In this document: in pieces, positions 35,303-43,877 of the stretch | Layout of the letters: each line of letters starts with the position of its first letter | Numbering within the stretch: position 1 is the stretch's first letter | Origin: Anaerostipes hadrus ATCC 29173 = JCM 17467 | Lineage (GTDB): Bacteria > Bacillota > Clostridia > Lachnospirales > Lachnospiraceae | Direction of reading: 5' to 3' | Length of the DNA stretch: 64,000 nt | Assembly: GCF_030296915.1 (NCBI RefSeq) | Contig: NZ_AP028031.1 | Location: 139,001 to 203,000, forward strand | Made by a program: the position numbers and the translations under genes | Notes under the pieces: model-generated | The model's input: the letters and a program-made list of their open reading frames with translations, nothing else | What the model was told of the DNA's origin: nothing | The model's database searches: none

Positions 35303-38300
35303 ATGCCAAAAAGAACAGATATTAACAAAGTGTTGATCATTGGCTCTGGTCCGATCATCATCGGTCAGGCATGCGAATTCGACTATTCGGGGACACAGGC
35401 GTGTAAGGCGCTTCGTAAACTTGGATATGAGATCGTATTGGTCAACTCCAATCCAGCAACGATCATGACAGATCCAGAGACAGCTGACGAAACTTACATT
35501 GAACCGCTGAACGCAGAACGTTTAGAGGAAATCATTGCAAAGGAACGTCCAGATGCTTTACTTCCAAACTTAGGTGGGCAGTCCGGATTAAATTTATGCG
35601 AAGAGTTATATAAAAAGGGTATTTTAGATAAGTATAATGTCAAAGTAATTGGTGTACAGGTAGATAGTATTGAACGTGGAGAAGACCGTATCGAGTTTAA
35701 GAAGACAATGGACGAACTTGGAATCGAGATGGCTCGAAGCGAGGTTGCTTACAGCGTAGAAGATGGGTTGAAGATCGCTGATAAGCTTGGTTATCCAGTG
35801 GTACTTCGTCCAGCTTACACAATGGGTGGAGCCGGTGGAGGACTGGTATATAACAAAGAAGAATTGAAGACCGTTATGGCAAGAGGACTTCAGGCAAGTT
35901 TAGTTGGACAGGTACTTGTAGAAGAATCCATTCTTGGATGGGAAGAATTAGAATTAGAAGTTGTCCGTGATGCAGAAGGAAATATGATCACAGTCTGCTT
36001 CATTGAGAATATCGATCCATTAGGAGTGCATACAGGAGACTCCTTCTGTTCCGCACCGATGCTCACGATCTCTGAAGAATGTCAGCAGAGATTACAGGAA
36101 CAGGCATACAAGATTGTAGATTCTGTACAGGTGATCGGTGGAACAAACGTACAGTTTGCTCATGATCCAGTGACAGACCGTATTATTGTTATCGAGATCA
36201 ATCCAAGAACATCAAGATCCTCAGCATTAGCATCCAAAGCGACAGGATTCCCGATCGCTTTAGTTTCTGCAATGCTTGCAGCAGGTTTAACATTAAAAGA
36301 TATTCCATGTGGAAAATACGGAACATTAGATAAATATGTACCAGACGGTGACTATGTCGTTATCAAGTTTGCACGTTGGGCATTTGAGAAATTCAAAGGT
36401 GTCGAAGACAAACTTGGAACACAGATGCGTGCTGTTGGTGAAGTTATGAGTATCGGTAAGACATACAAAGAAGCATTCCAGAAAGCGATCCGAAGCTTAG
36501 AGACAGGACGCTACGGACTTGGACATGCGAACAACTTTGATACTTTAACAAAAGAAGAATTGTTAAAGAAATTAGTGTCACCATCAAGCGAACGTCATTT
36601 CATCATGTACGAAGCATTAAGAAAAGGTGCAACTGTCGATGAGATCTTTGAACTGACAAAAGTAAAAACATACTTTATCGAGCAGATGAAAGAGTTAGTT
36701 GAAGAAGAAGAAAAGCTTCTTGCATGCAAAGGAAACATGCCATCTGATGAAATGTTAACATCAGCGAAGAAAGATGGTTTCTCTGACAAATATTTAAGTC
36801 AGTTATTAGAGATTCCAGAAGAAGATATCAGAAATAAACGTATTTCAATCGGTGTCGAAGAAGCATGGGAAGGGGTTCATGTAAGCGGAACGCCAGACAG
36901 TGCATATTATTATTCAACATATAATGCAGAAGACAAGAACCCAGTATCCACAGATAAACAAAAGATCATGATCTTAGGTGGAGGCCCAAACCGTATCGGA
37001 CAGGGTATTGAATTTGACTACTGCTGTGTACATGCATCTCAGGCACTGAAGAAAATGGGATTCGAGACGATCATCGTAAACTGCAACCCAGAGACAGTAT
37101 CTACAGATTACGATACATCCGATAAATTATATTTCGAACCATTAACAGTGGAAGATGTATTAAGTATTTATAATAAAGAAAAACCATTAGGAGTGATCGC
37201 TCAGTTTGGTGGACAGACACCACTGAATATTGCTGCCGAACTTGAGAAAAATGGTGTGAAGATTCTTGGAACATCTCCATCTGTCATTGACCTTGCAGAA
37301 GACCGTGATCTGTTCCGTGAAATGATGGATAAATTAGAGATTCCAATGCCGGAATCAGGAATGGCAACAACAGTAGAAGAAGCATTAGAGATCGCAGGAA
37401 AGATCGGATATCCAGTGATGGTAAGACCTTCCTACGTTCTTGGTGGACGTGGAATGGAAGTTGTCTATGATGACGAAAGCATGGCAGGATATATGAAAGC
37501 AGCCGTTGGTGTAACACCAGACCGCCCAATCCTGATCGACCGTTTCTTAAATCATGCGATGGAATGTGAAGCAGATGCGATCAGTGACGGAACACACGCA
37601 TTTGTACCAGCAGTGATGGAACATATCGAACTTGCAGGAGTTCATTCAGGAGACTCCGCTTGTATTCTTCCATCTGTTCATATTTCAGAAGAAAACCTGG
37701 AAACGATCAAAGAATACACAAGAAAGATCGCAGAAGAAATGCATGTCAAAGGACTAATGAATATGCAGTATGCGATCGAGGATGATAAAGTTTATGTATT
37801 AGAAGCAAACCCACGTGCATCTCGTACAGTACCTTTGGTATCCAAAGTATGTAACGTGAGAATGGTTCCACTGGCAACACAGATCATCACATCTGAATTA
37901 ACAGGAAAACCATCACCAGTACCAGAATTAAAAGAACAGGCAATTCCATATTATGGAGTCAAAGAAGCAGCCTTCCCATTCAATATGTTCCAAGAAGTAG
38001 ACCCAGTTCTAGGACCAGAAATGCGTTCTACAGGAGAAGTTCTTGGATTATCCAAATCCTATGGAGAAGCTTTCTACAAAGCACAGGAAGGTGTTGGAGC
38101 GAAACTTCCATTAGGAGGAACGGTACTGATTTCTGTAAATCGCAAGGATAAAGAAGAAGTTGTAGAAGTAGCAAAAGCATTCGCAGACGACGGATTCAAG
38201 ATCCTTGCAACAGAAAACACATGTAAACTGATCAAAGAAGCTGGAATTGAAGCTGAGAAAGTCAATAAATTAAGCGAAGGAAGACCAAACATCCTTGACC

Positions 38301-38536
38301 TTATCACAAATGGTAATATCGATATTATTGTAAACTCTCCAGTCGGAAAAGACAGCGTGAACGATGATAGTTACCTAAGAAAAGGTGCGATCAAAGCGAA
38401 GATTCCATATTATACAACGATCGCAGCAGCCAAAGCAGCAGCTGAAGGAATCGCTTATGTAAAAGCACATCAGGATCAGAATGAAGAAGTGAATTCATTA
38501 CAGGGATTACATGCACAGATTTCTGATAAGTTGTAA
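35303..38536 (+). CDS. carB: Carbamoyl phosphate synthase large subunit
   Basis: A 1077-residue ATP-grasp enzyme making carbamoyl phosphate for pyrimidine and arginine synthesis. The two homologous halves begin VLIIGSGPIIIGQACEFDYS (residue 10) and IMILGGGPNRIGQGIEFDYC (about 555). Both ATP-grasp cores have RPAYTMGGAGGG and RPSYVLGGRGME loops, and INPRTSRSS and ANPRASRTV metal sites. The C-terminal allosteric MGS domain (about 935-1060) is present. AAAGGAGG precedes ATG. The small glutaminase subunit carA is not adjacent, which is unusual though not unknown. Confidence 0.97.
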   Translation: MPKRTDINKVLIIGSGPIIIGQACEFDYSGTQACKALRKLGYEIVLVNSNPATIMTDPETADETYIEPLNAERLEEIIAKERPDALLPNLGGQSGLNLCEELYKKGILDKYNVKVIGVQVDSIERGEDRIEFKKTMDELGIEMARSEVAYSVEDGLKIADKLGYPVVLRPAYTMGGAGGGLVYNKEELKTVMARGLQASLVGQVLVEESILGWEELELEVVRDAEGNMITVCFIENIDPLGVHTGDSFCSAPMLTISEECQQRLQEQAYKIVDSVQVIGGTNVQFAHDPVTDRIIVIEINPRTSRSSALASKATGFPIALVSAMLAAGLTLKDIPCGKYGTLDKYVPDGDYVVIKFARWAFEKFKGVEDKLGTQMRAVGEVMSIGKTYKEAFQKAIRSLETGRYGLGHANNFDTLTKEELLKKLVSPSSERHFIMYEALRKGATVDEIFELTKVKTYFIEQMKELVEEEEKLLACKGNMPSDEMLTSAKKDGFSDKYLSQLLEIPEEDIRNKRISIGVEEAWEGVHVSGTPDSAYYYSTYNAEDKNPVSTDKQKIMILGGGPNRIGQGIEFDYCCVHASQALKKMGFETIIVNCNPETVSTDYDTSDKLYFEPLTVEDVLSIYNKEKPLGVIAQFGGQTPLNIAAELEKNGVKILGTSPSVIDLAEDRDLFREMMDKLEIPMPESGMATTVEEALEIAGKIGYPVMVRPSYVLGGRGMEVVYDDESMAGYMKAAVGVTPDRPILIDRFLNHAMECEADAISDGTHAFVPAVMEHIELAGVHSGDSACILPSVHISEENLETIKEYTRKIAEEMHVKGLMNMQYAIEDDKVYVLEANPRASRTVPLVSKVCNVRMVPLATQIITSELTGKPSPVPELKEQAIPYYGVKEAAFPFNMFQEVDPVLGPEMRSTGEVLGLSKSYGEAFYKAQEGVGAKLPLGGTVLISVNRKDKEEVVEVAKAFADDGFKILATENTCKLIKEAGIEAEKVNKLSEGRPNILDLITNGNIDIIVNSPVGKDSVNDDSYLRKGAIKAKIPYYTTIAAAKAAAEGIAYVKAHQDQNEEVNSLQGLHAQISDKL

Positions 38537-38558
38537 TTTGTGTGTTGGCCAACTGTAG

Positions 38559-38862
38559 TCTTTCAGTATATGATAAAAAATAAATAAACGATTGGAAGAG
38601 CAGCTAGAGAATTTTGCTCACGTTTTTTGCAGATCGCTGATCCGCCGGCTTTCCTTGTGCAACTCGCCTTCAAGGGTGTTTAAATCAGAACTCTTTGAGG
38701 CTCAGACAGCACACCAAGCCGGCTGCGAATCCGCAAAAAACGTGGCAAAATTCTAATGCTACTCTTCCGATCGTTTATTTATTTTTTATCATATACCTGA
38801 AGGCTAAAGTGTGGACAATTACAAGATTGGAAAACTTAGGTGGGGTGTATGTTAAACGTTAT
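38559..38862 (-). repeat. Type-1 long-hairpin unit (A)
   Basis: Arms 38567-38600 and 38762-38795 pair over 34 bases, the only difference being a U-G wobble. Inside, TTTTTTGC tracts pair, and a conserved apical core reads (minus strand) TTCGCAGCCGGC ... GGCGGATCAGCG. Outside the arm, CTTCAGGTAT and then ACGTTTAACATACACCC (38843-38862, minus strand) match unit C at 62004-62263. It starts about 22 bases after the carB stop. It is divergent from unit B. Confidence 0.8.
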
Positions 38863-38932
38863 TGGTTTTCGTAAGTTTCTTTTATCTTCCGTCAACGAAT
38901 TCAAAACTTATCAGTCAATACCGTTTAACATA

Positions 38933-39247
38933 CACACTGTGTAGTGATTTGAATAGCGTTCCGTTGTATGAGTCAGAAAGAAAATAAGAAAAAATATTTA
39001 GAAGAATACAGGGTGACAACATGAGCACTTTTTGAATGCGTTTTTTACAAATTCGCAGCGCCCTGTGGTTGATTGTCTGACCGTAGCTGCGGGCATTTTG
39101 GCTCGCAGCCAGGAAGTTATCAAAGGAACAGGCGCGGATCAGCGATTTGTAAAAAACGCTTTCAAAAATGCGGAGTGTCACCCTGTATTTTTCTAAATAT
39201 TTTTTCTTATTTTCTTTCTGACTCATACATGCAACACTATCCACAAA
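38933..39247 (+). repeat. Type-2 long-hairpin unit (B)
   Basis: The inner module GTTTAACATACACACTGTGT continues with AGTGATTTGAATAGCGTT. Arms 38965-39018 and 39176-39229 pair over 54 bases with one G-U wobble (39004). The apical part has TTTTTTAC tracts, ATTCGCAGCGCC and GGCGCGGATCAGCG. The outer module CTGACTCATACATGCAACAC touches the stop codon of the minus-strand ATPase gene. The same modules occur in units at 104-170 and 61776-61952. Confidence 0.82.
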
Positions 39248-40945
39248 TCAGAGATTTCGATAACGATTCATCGCTGCCATAACTTCCTGCTTCCGAGGCA
39301 TCGCCAGATTACTTTTCACATACTTACTATCCAAGAGTGCAGAAAGTCCTTTTGTTTCAATCATCTGCATTAATTCATCTGCAACTGCACAAAGATCTTT
39401 CTTCCCATCCATCAAATGAAGTTTCGCATACAACAAAGCATAACCAAGAGCTGTTGTCTGTTCAGTATCAGCAATCTGCTCCACATATCTTAGATCAACT
39501 GTATCCTTGTTAATCGAAAAAGCATCTTTTCCAAGTGTTTTCATCTTGATCTTGCGTTCTTTCTTCAAATGATTTCCAGCGTTGAAACAACGGTCAAAAC
39601 AAGGATCTGGATGTTTCTTTTCAGGCAGTGAAACCATAGGGAAATCTTTTGCTGCGTCTTTGGCGGCTGTAGTGATATCTTTTGGTATATACTGATCCAT
39701 CTGAATGATATGATCTGCCGGATGGAAATAAGATCCACAGCTTCCAGCAACGATGATCGAAGAAATATCATATCTTTCGTACAATTCACGAATCCGTTCG
39801 ATAAAAGGAGTGATCGGTTCCTGATCACGAAGAACTACACGCTGCATCAGTTCATCACGGATCATAAAGTTGGTGGCACTCGTATCCTCGTCAATTAAGA
39901 ATAAAGAAGAATCCGTTTCCATGGCTTCAACTACATTTGCAGCCTGTGAGGTGCTTCCACTGGCACCTTCTGTGTCAAAAGAAACCGTATTTTTCCCATT
40001 TGGCAGGTTATTAATGAACATAGAAATATCTGTATTTGTAATACTTCTTCCATCTTCTGCACGAATCTTCATGGCAGTTGGATCAGTAATGACAAATTCA
40101 CGACCATCCCCTTTGACATGATCGTAAACACCAAGTTCCAATGCTTTTAATAACGTCGATTTTCCATGATATCCACCACCAACGATCAGGGTGATTCCTT
40201 TCGGAATTCCCATACCCGTGATCATTCCTTGATGTGGAAGTTCAAAAGATACACGGTAAGTATCTGGTGACTGGAATTTCACACAGTTTCTTAAAGGTTT
40301 CTGTGAGATACCACTTTCTCTAGGCAAAACAGAGCCATCTGCAATAAATGCGACAAGTCCCATAGAAGACAGTTTTTTACGGATTGTATGTTGATCTTCG
40401 GATAAATAAATTACTGATTCCAACATTTTTTGATCAATATTTTTATAAAACAAAGAAGATGAAACACAATCTGGCAACAGTCCAAACAACATTTTATCCA
40501 ATTCTCTCGCATTTACAGTTCGTCCATTTGCAGGGAAACCAGCTTCAAAATGAACAGAGATGTCACCGTTGGAAGGATTGATCGTACATGCAGTTCGTTC
40601 TAGTACCTGTTGTCCACATTTACTGACAGAAAATAAACCGCTTTTTCCAGAACCTTTGGCACGAAAAGAGATCTTAGATAAAGTTTGATAAAATAATCGT
40701 GTCAAATGATCACAGAGTGCAACCTGTTTATATTTTGTATCATAAAAAGAAGCAGGAAATCCAGCTGATCTTCCTTTCACATGGATACTTAATTTTGATG
40801 GAGATGCAAAAGGATCGCCTTGTACATGATCAATGGAAAGAAAATAAGTTCCAAAATCATAAGTACCTTGCGTATTTTTATATGCAGGATATCCTTTACG
40901 GTCAATATTTTTTAATAGTGATTTTAAATTCGATGACGATTTCAT
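39248..40945 (-). CDS. COG3044-type ABC-class ATPase
   Basis: A 565-residue predicted ATPase of the ABC class (PF09818-like). The N-terminal domain (about 1-230) is family-specific. Walker A is GGGYHGKSTLLKALE near residue 256, a signature-like SGSTSQAANVVEAME follows, and Walker B is SSLFLIDEDTSATNFMIRD near residue 345. The bacterial role is not established; relatives bind RNA in other organisms. There is no membrane part, so it is cytoplasmic. It is a single-gene unit whose stop codon abuts hairpin unit B. Confidence 0.87.
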   Translation of the reverse strand: MKSSSNLKSLLKNIDRKGYPAYKNTQGTYDFGTYFLSIDHVQGDPFASPSKLSIHVKGRSAGFPASFYDTKYKQVALCDHLTRLFYQTLSKISFRAKGSGKSGLFSVSKCGQQVLERTACTINPSNGDISVHFEAGFPANGRTVNARELDKMLFGLLPDCVSSSLFYKNIDQKMLESVIYLSEDQHTIRKKLSSMGLVAFIADGSVLPRESGISQKPLRNCVKFQSPDTYRVSFELPHQGMITGMGIPKGITLIVGGGYHGKSTLLKALELGVYDHVKGDGREFVITDPTAMKIRAEDGRSITNTDISMFINNLPNGKNTVSFDTEGASGSTSQAANVVEAMETDSSLFLIDEDTSATNFMIRDELMQRVVLRDQEPITPFIERIRELYERYDISSIIVAGSCGSYFHPADHIIQMDQYIPKDITTAAKDAAKDFPMVSLPEKKHPDPCFDRCFNAGNHLKKERKIKMKTLGKDAFSINKDTVDLRYVEQIADTEQTTALGYALLYAKLHLMDGKKDLCAVADELMQMIETKGLSALLDSKYVKSNLAMPRKQEVMAAMNRYRNL

Positions 40946-41070
40946 AAATAGTTCCTCCTAATCTTAAAATCCATGATAACAGTCAGTGCGATTTTTGTAA
41001 ACCAGATGAAATCAAAGGAAATCCGTGGTATCATAGAAAGATGATCAACAAGGAAGGCGGAATAGAGACG

Positions 41071-41766
41071 ATGGATCTTAATAAATTAAAAGAGATACAG
41101 GCCGTTGTTTTTGATATGGACGGGCTGATGTTTGACAGTGAACGCTATGTACAGAAGTCATGGGATATTGCAGGAGAACGTCTGGGATATGGACCTCTGG
41201 GGCATAATATTGTCAATACATTGGGAACAAACCTTACAAATCGTAAGAAATATTTCTTAGAACATTACGGAAATGATTTTCCATTTGATAAATTTTTGGA
41301 TGGATACAGAGATGCATATTATGAATTGGTTGAAGACGGGGTGCCAGCCAAGAAAGGTCTTCATGAGATTTTGAAAGTCCTCAGAGAAAAAGGACTAAAG
41401 ATCGGAGTTGCAACATCTTCCAGTGAAGAACACGCCGTAAGTAATCTGAAACGAGAAGGGATTTTTGACTACTTTGACTCCGTGATCACAGGAAATATGA
41501 TCGAACACGGAAAGCCAGAGCCAGATATTTATATCGAAGCATGCAGACAATTAAAAGTCGATCCATCAAAAGCGATCGCATTAGAAGATGCGATCAATGG
41601 AATCCGTTCCGCACATGGAGCAGGCATGAATCCAGTGATGATCCCAGATATCGTGCAGGATACAAGTAAAGTCGATGATATATTATTTGGAAAATGTGAA
41701 TCTTTGCTGGAATTTGCAGAGATTTTACAGGGCGTAACATTAGATATAGAAGAAACACAAAAATAA
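41071..41766 (+). CDS. HAD family phosphatase (beta-phosphoglucomutase-like)
   Basis: A 231-residue HAD hydrolase with the alpha-helical cap of the PGMB group. Motif I is VVFDMDGLMFDSERY (about residues 11-25), motif II GVATSSSEEH (about 112-121), then HGKPEPDIYIEA with Lys and LEDAINGIRSAHGAGM with the Asp. ATG 41071 is preferred (GGAAGG upstream) over 41041. Substrates are probably small sugar phosphates or nucleotides. A short DUF6472 gene follows. Confidence 0.9.
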   Translation: MDLNKLKEIQAVVFDMDGLMFDSERYVQKSWDIAGERLGYGPLGHNIVNTLGTNLTNRKKYFLEHYGNDFPFDKFLDGYRDAYYELVEDGVPAKKGLHEILKVLREKGLKIGVATSSSEEHAVSNLKREGIFDYFDSVITGNMIEHGKPEPDIYIEACRQLKVDPSKAIALEDAINGIRSAHGAGMNPVMIPDIVQDTSKVDDILFGKCESLLEFAEILQGVTLDIEETQK

Positions 41767-41777
41767 GGAGAGAATAT

Positions 41778-41966
41778 ATGGCAAAGAAGAAAAGCGCAGG
41801 GTGCGAATATTGTAGTAATTATGTGTATGATGAAGATTATGAATATTATGTATGTGATATTAATTTAGATGAAGATGAGATGGCAAGATTTATGAGCTAT
41901 AGCGATTGGGATTGCCCTTATTTCCAGATGGACGATGAATATGCAATCGTAAGGAAGCAAAATTAA
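41778..41966 (+). CDS. DUF6472 family small cysteine protein
   Basis: A 62-residue acidic protein with CEYCSNYVYD, YYVCDINLDEDEM and WDCPYF. The four Cys (C-x2-C, C, C) suggest a small metal-binding site. The family is common in Lachnospiraceae and related Clostridia and uncharacterised. It starts 11 bases after the HAD gene with AAGGAGAG and is likely cotranscribed. Confidence 0.82.
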   Translation: MAKKKSAGCEYCSNYVYDEDYEYYVCDINLDEDEMARFMSYSDWDCPYFQMDDEYAIVRKQN

Positions 41967-41980
41967 AAGGTAAGAAATAA

Positions 41981-42008
41981 TTGACAATAAATGGAAATCT
42001 GTTAAAAT
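41981..42008 (+). promoter_or_regulatory. Promoter of the second Rpn gene
   Basis: TTGACA (41981-41986), 16 bases, TAAAAT (42003-42008). Confidence 0.65.
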
Positions 42009-42051
42009 ATAAATGAAACAATTTACATAATTTGTAATATAAGGAGAAAAT

Positions 42052-43002
42052 ATGGGGAATAAAGACATTACAGATTTCAATGAAGCGCAATTAAGAAAGA
42101 GAGCAGCAAGTAAGGAAGAATTAAATATTTGTTTGACCAATAATTATGCATTTCAAAAGATATTTAAGAATGAAGAGATAGTAAAAGGATTTTTAATAGC
42201 ATTGTTGCATTTAAAGGAAACAGATATTGAAGAGTTGGAGGTTACGGATCCTTTTGTGGAAGGTGAAGTAAAAGAAGAAAAAGAGGGAATACTAGATGTC
42301 AAATTAATCTTAAATGGTGGCAAAAAGATTAATATCGAGATGCAAAATACGTATCAGGAAGATTGGGCAGAGAGAAGTTTATTTTATAATTGTCGGATGT
42401 TTACAGAGGGATTAAAAAAGGGAGAATCTTATTATGAATTACCTCCATGTATTCATGTAGGAATTCTTGATTTTAATTATTTAAAAAGTCCTGGATTTTA
42501 TCATAGAATTTTATTAAAAGATGATACAACAGGTGAATTGTATAGTAGTAAATTTCAATTTCATGTGATAGAATTAAGTAAAATAGCAACGACAAAAGGA
42601 AAAGCAAGAAAACAAGATCTTTATAAATGGGCTAAATTAATTTCAGCAAGTACTTGGGAAGAAATCAGAGAAGAATCTGAAGGAAATCATTACATGGAAA
42701 AGGTGAGGGATGAAATGATTAAGATGAGCCAAGATGAGAGTGAGAGATATCTTTATTTAAGGGAACAAATGGCAATCCGCGATAAAGCGAGTCAATTAAG
42801 AAGTGCAGAGAATATAGGAATAAGGAAAGGTGAACTTTTAAAATTAGTGACACTAGTACAGAGAAAAATTGAAAAAGGAGATACGGTAGATAAAATAGCA
42901 GATGATCTGTTAGAAGATCAAGAAATTATTGAGAAAATATATAATTTAATAAGAAAATATCCTGATAAAGATGAAAAAGAAATTTGTAATTTTTTGATAT
43001 AA
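42052..43002 (+). CDS. Rpn family PD-(D/E)XK nuclease / transposase-like protein (paralogue)
   Basis: A 316-residue homologue of the protein at 12878-13831, similar from LTNNYAFQKIFKN to the end. The nuclease motif is ILDVKLILNGGKKINIEMQN, followed by EDWAERSLFYNCRMFTEGLK. The variable tail (IRKGELLKLVTLVQRKIEKG) differs most, as usual in this family. It has its own promoter and AAGGAG site. Family members are multi-copy, single-gene loci, and the genes lack visible terminal inverted repeats. Confidence 0.88.
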   Translation: MGNKDITDFNEAQLRKRAASKEELNICLTNNYAFQKIFKNEEIVKGFLIALLHLKETDIEELEVTDPFVEGEVKEEKEGILDVKLILNGGKKINIEMQNTYQEDWAERSLFYNCRMFTEGLKKGESYYELPPCIHVGILDFNYLKSPGFYHRILLKDDTTGELYSSKFQFHVIELSKIATTKGKARKQDLYKWAKLISASTWEEIREESEGNHYMEKVRDEMIKMSQDESERYLYLREQMAIRDKASQLRSAENIGIRKGELLKLVTLVQRKIEKGDTVDKIADDLLEDQEIIEKIYNLIRKYPDKDEKEICNFLI

Positions 43003-43081
43003 GAATAAAACCAGTCACAGGATGGTTAATACAATTACCAAAGGAATACATAAAGTAATTCAAGAAAAGGGGTGTTGCAAT

Positions 43082-43687
43082 ATGAAGAAAAATACGATCA
43101 TATGCATTTCCAGAGAATTCGGCAGTGGAGGAAGAGAGGTCGGACAGCAGTTATCCAAGAAGCTTGGAATTCCTTTCTACGACAAAGAGATTTTGGCAAG
43201 AGTTGCCGAAGAAAGTGATATGTCGGAAGAGTTTGTAAAGAATCACGAGGAGAATGCAGTCTACAGCCACATTATCAATGTCCCGATCGGACACAGATTT
43301 CCAGGCGTTGACACAGAAGAGATCATGACACCAGAGAAATTATTTATGATCCAGGCACATGTGATCCATGAACTGGCAGCAGAGAATGAATCCTGCATTT
43401 TCGTGGGAAGATGTGCAGATGTGGTGCTTAAGGATCACGAAAACTGCTACAGTTTCTTTATCCACAGTCCTCTAGAAGAACGGATCAAACGGATCGTAGA
43501 GACAGAACATGTGACAGAACGACAAGCGAAGAAGATGATCAAGCAAACCGATTGGGAGAGATCTTCTTATCATAATTATTATACAAAACAAAAATGGGGA
43601 GACCCCGGTAATTATGATCTCATGATCAATTCAGCAAGGACAGGAATCCAGAAAGCAGTTGAAATTATCATGGATTATGTGAAATAA
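43082..43687 (+). CDS. Cytidylate kinase-like protein
   Basis: A 201-residue P-loop-like protein of the cytidylate kinase-like family. The start at 43082 gives MKKNTIICISREFGSGGREV, where SREFGSGGREVG is the family's modified P-loop, followed by KKLGIPFYDKEIL. CIFVGRCADVVLK in the middle and HSPLEERIKRIVE follow. True Cmk is longer and has a different P-loop, so this is probably a paralogue of unknown substrate. A good terminator follows. Confidence 0.86.
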   Translation: MKKNTIICISREFGSGGREVGQQLSKKLGIPFYDKEILARVAEESDMSEEFVKNHEENAVYSHIINVPIGHRFPGVDTEEIMTPEKLFMIQAHVIHELAAENESCIFVGRCADVVLKDHENCYSFFIHSPLEERIKRIVETEHVTERQAKKMIKQTDWERSSYHNYYTKQKWGDPGNYDLMINSARTGIQKAVEIIMDYVK

Positions 43688-43706
43688 AAAACGATGATAT
43701 GCAATG

Positions 43707-43742
43707 TATACAAGGTATCAAAAGATACCTTGTATATTTTTT
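43707..43742 (+). terminator. Rho-independent terminator
   Basis: TATACAAGGTATC pairs exactly with GATACCTTGTATA around AAAA, then six T. Confidence 0.92.
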
Positions 43743-43877
43743 GTATAAAAATGAGAAAATGTAAATATTTTTAATCAGACCTTGAACAAAATCAAAAGTG
43801 TGATAAGATAAAAACTGTAAAACAAAAGACAAAACACAGAAATAATCTTTAAAACACAGAAAAAGAAAGGAAATAAT

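Noticed and set aside
38545..39247. The long hairpins read as simple rho-independent terminators for carB and the convergent ATPase gene.
   Set aside because: They are far longer than terminators, lack T-runs at their outer ends, share modules with another locus, and one locus lies in front of a gene start.
38559..39247. CRISPR-like repeats or a retron in the repeat-rich intergenic regions.
   Set aside because: There are no regularly spaced direct repeats, and no reverse transcriptase or cas gene is in the window.
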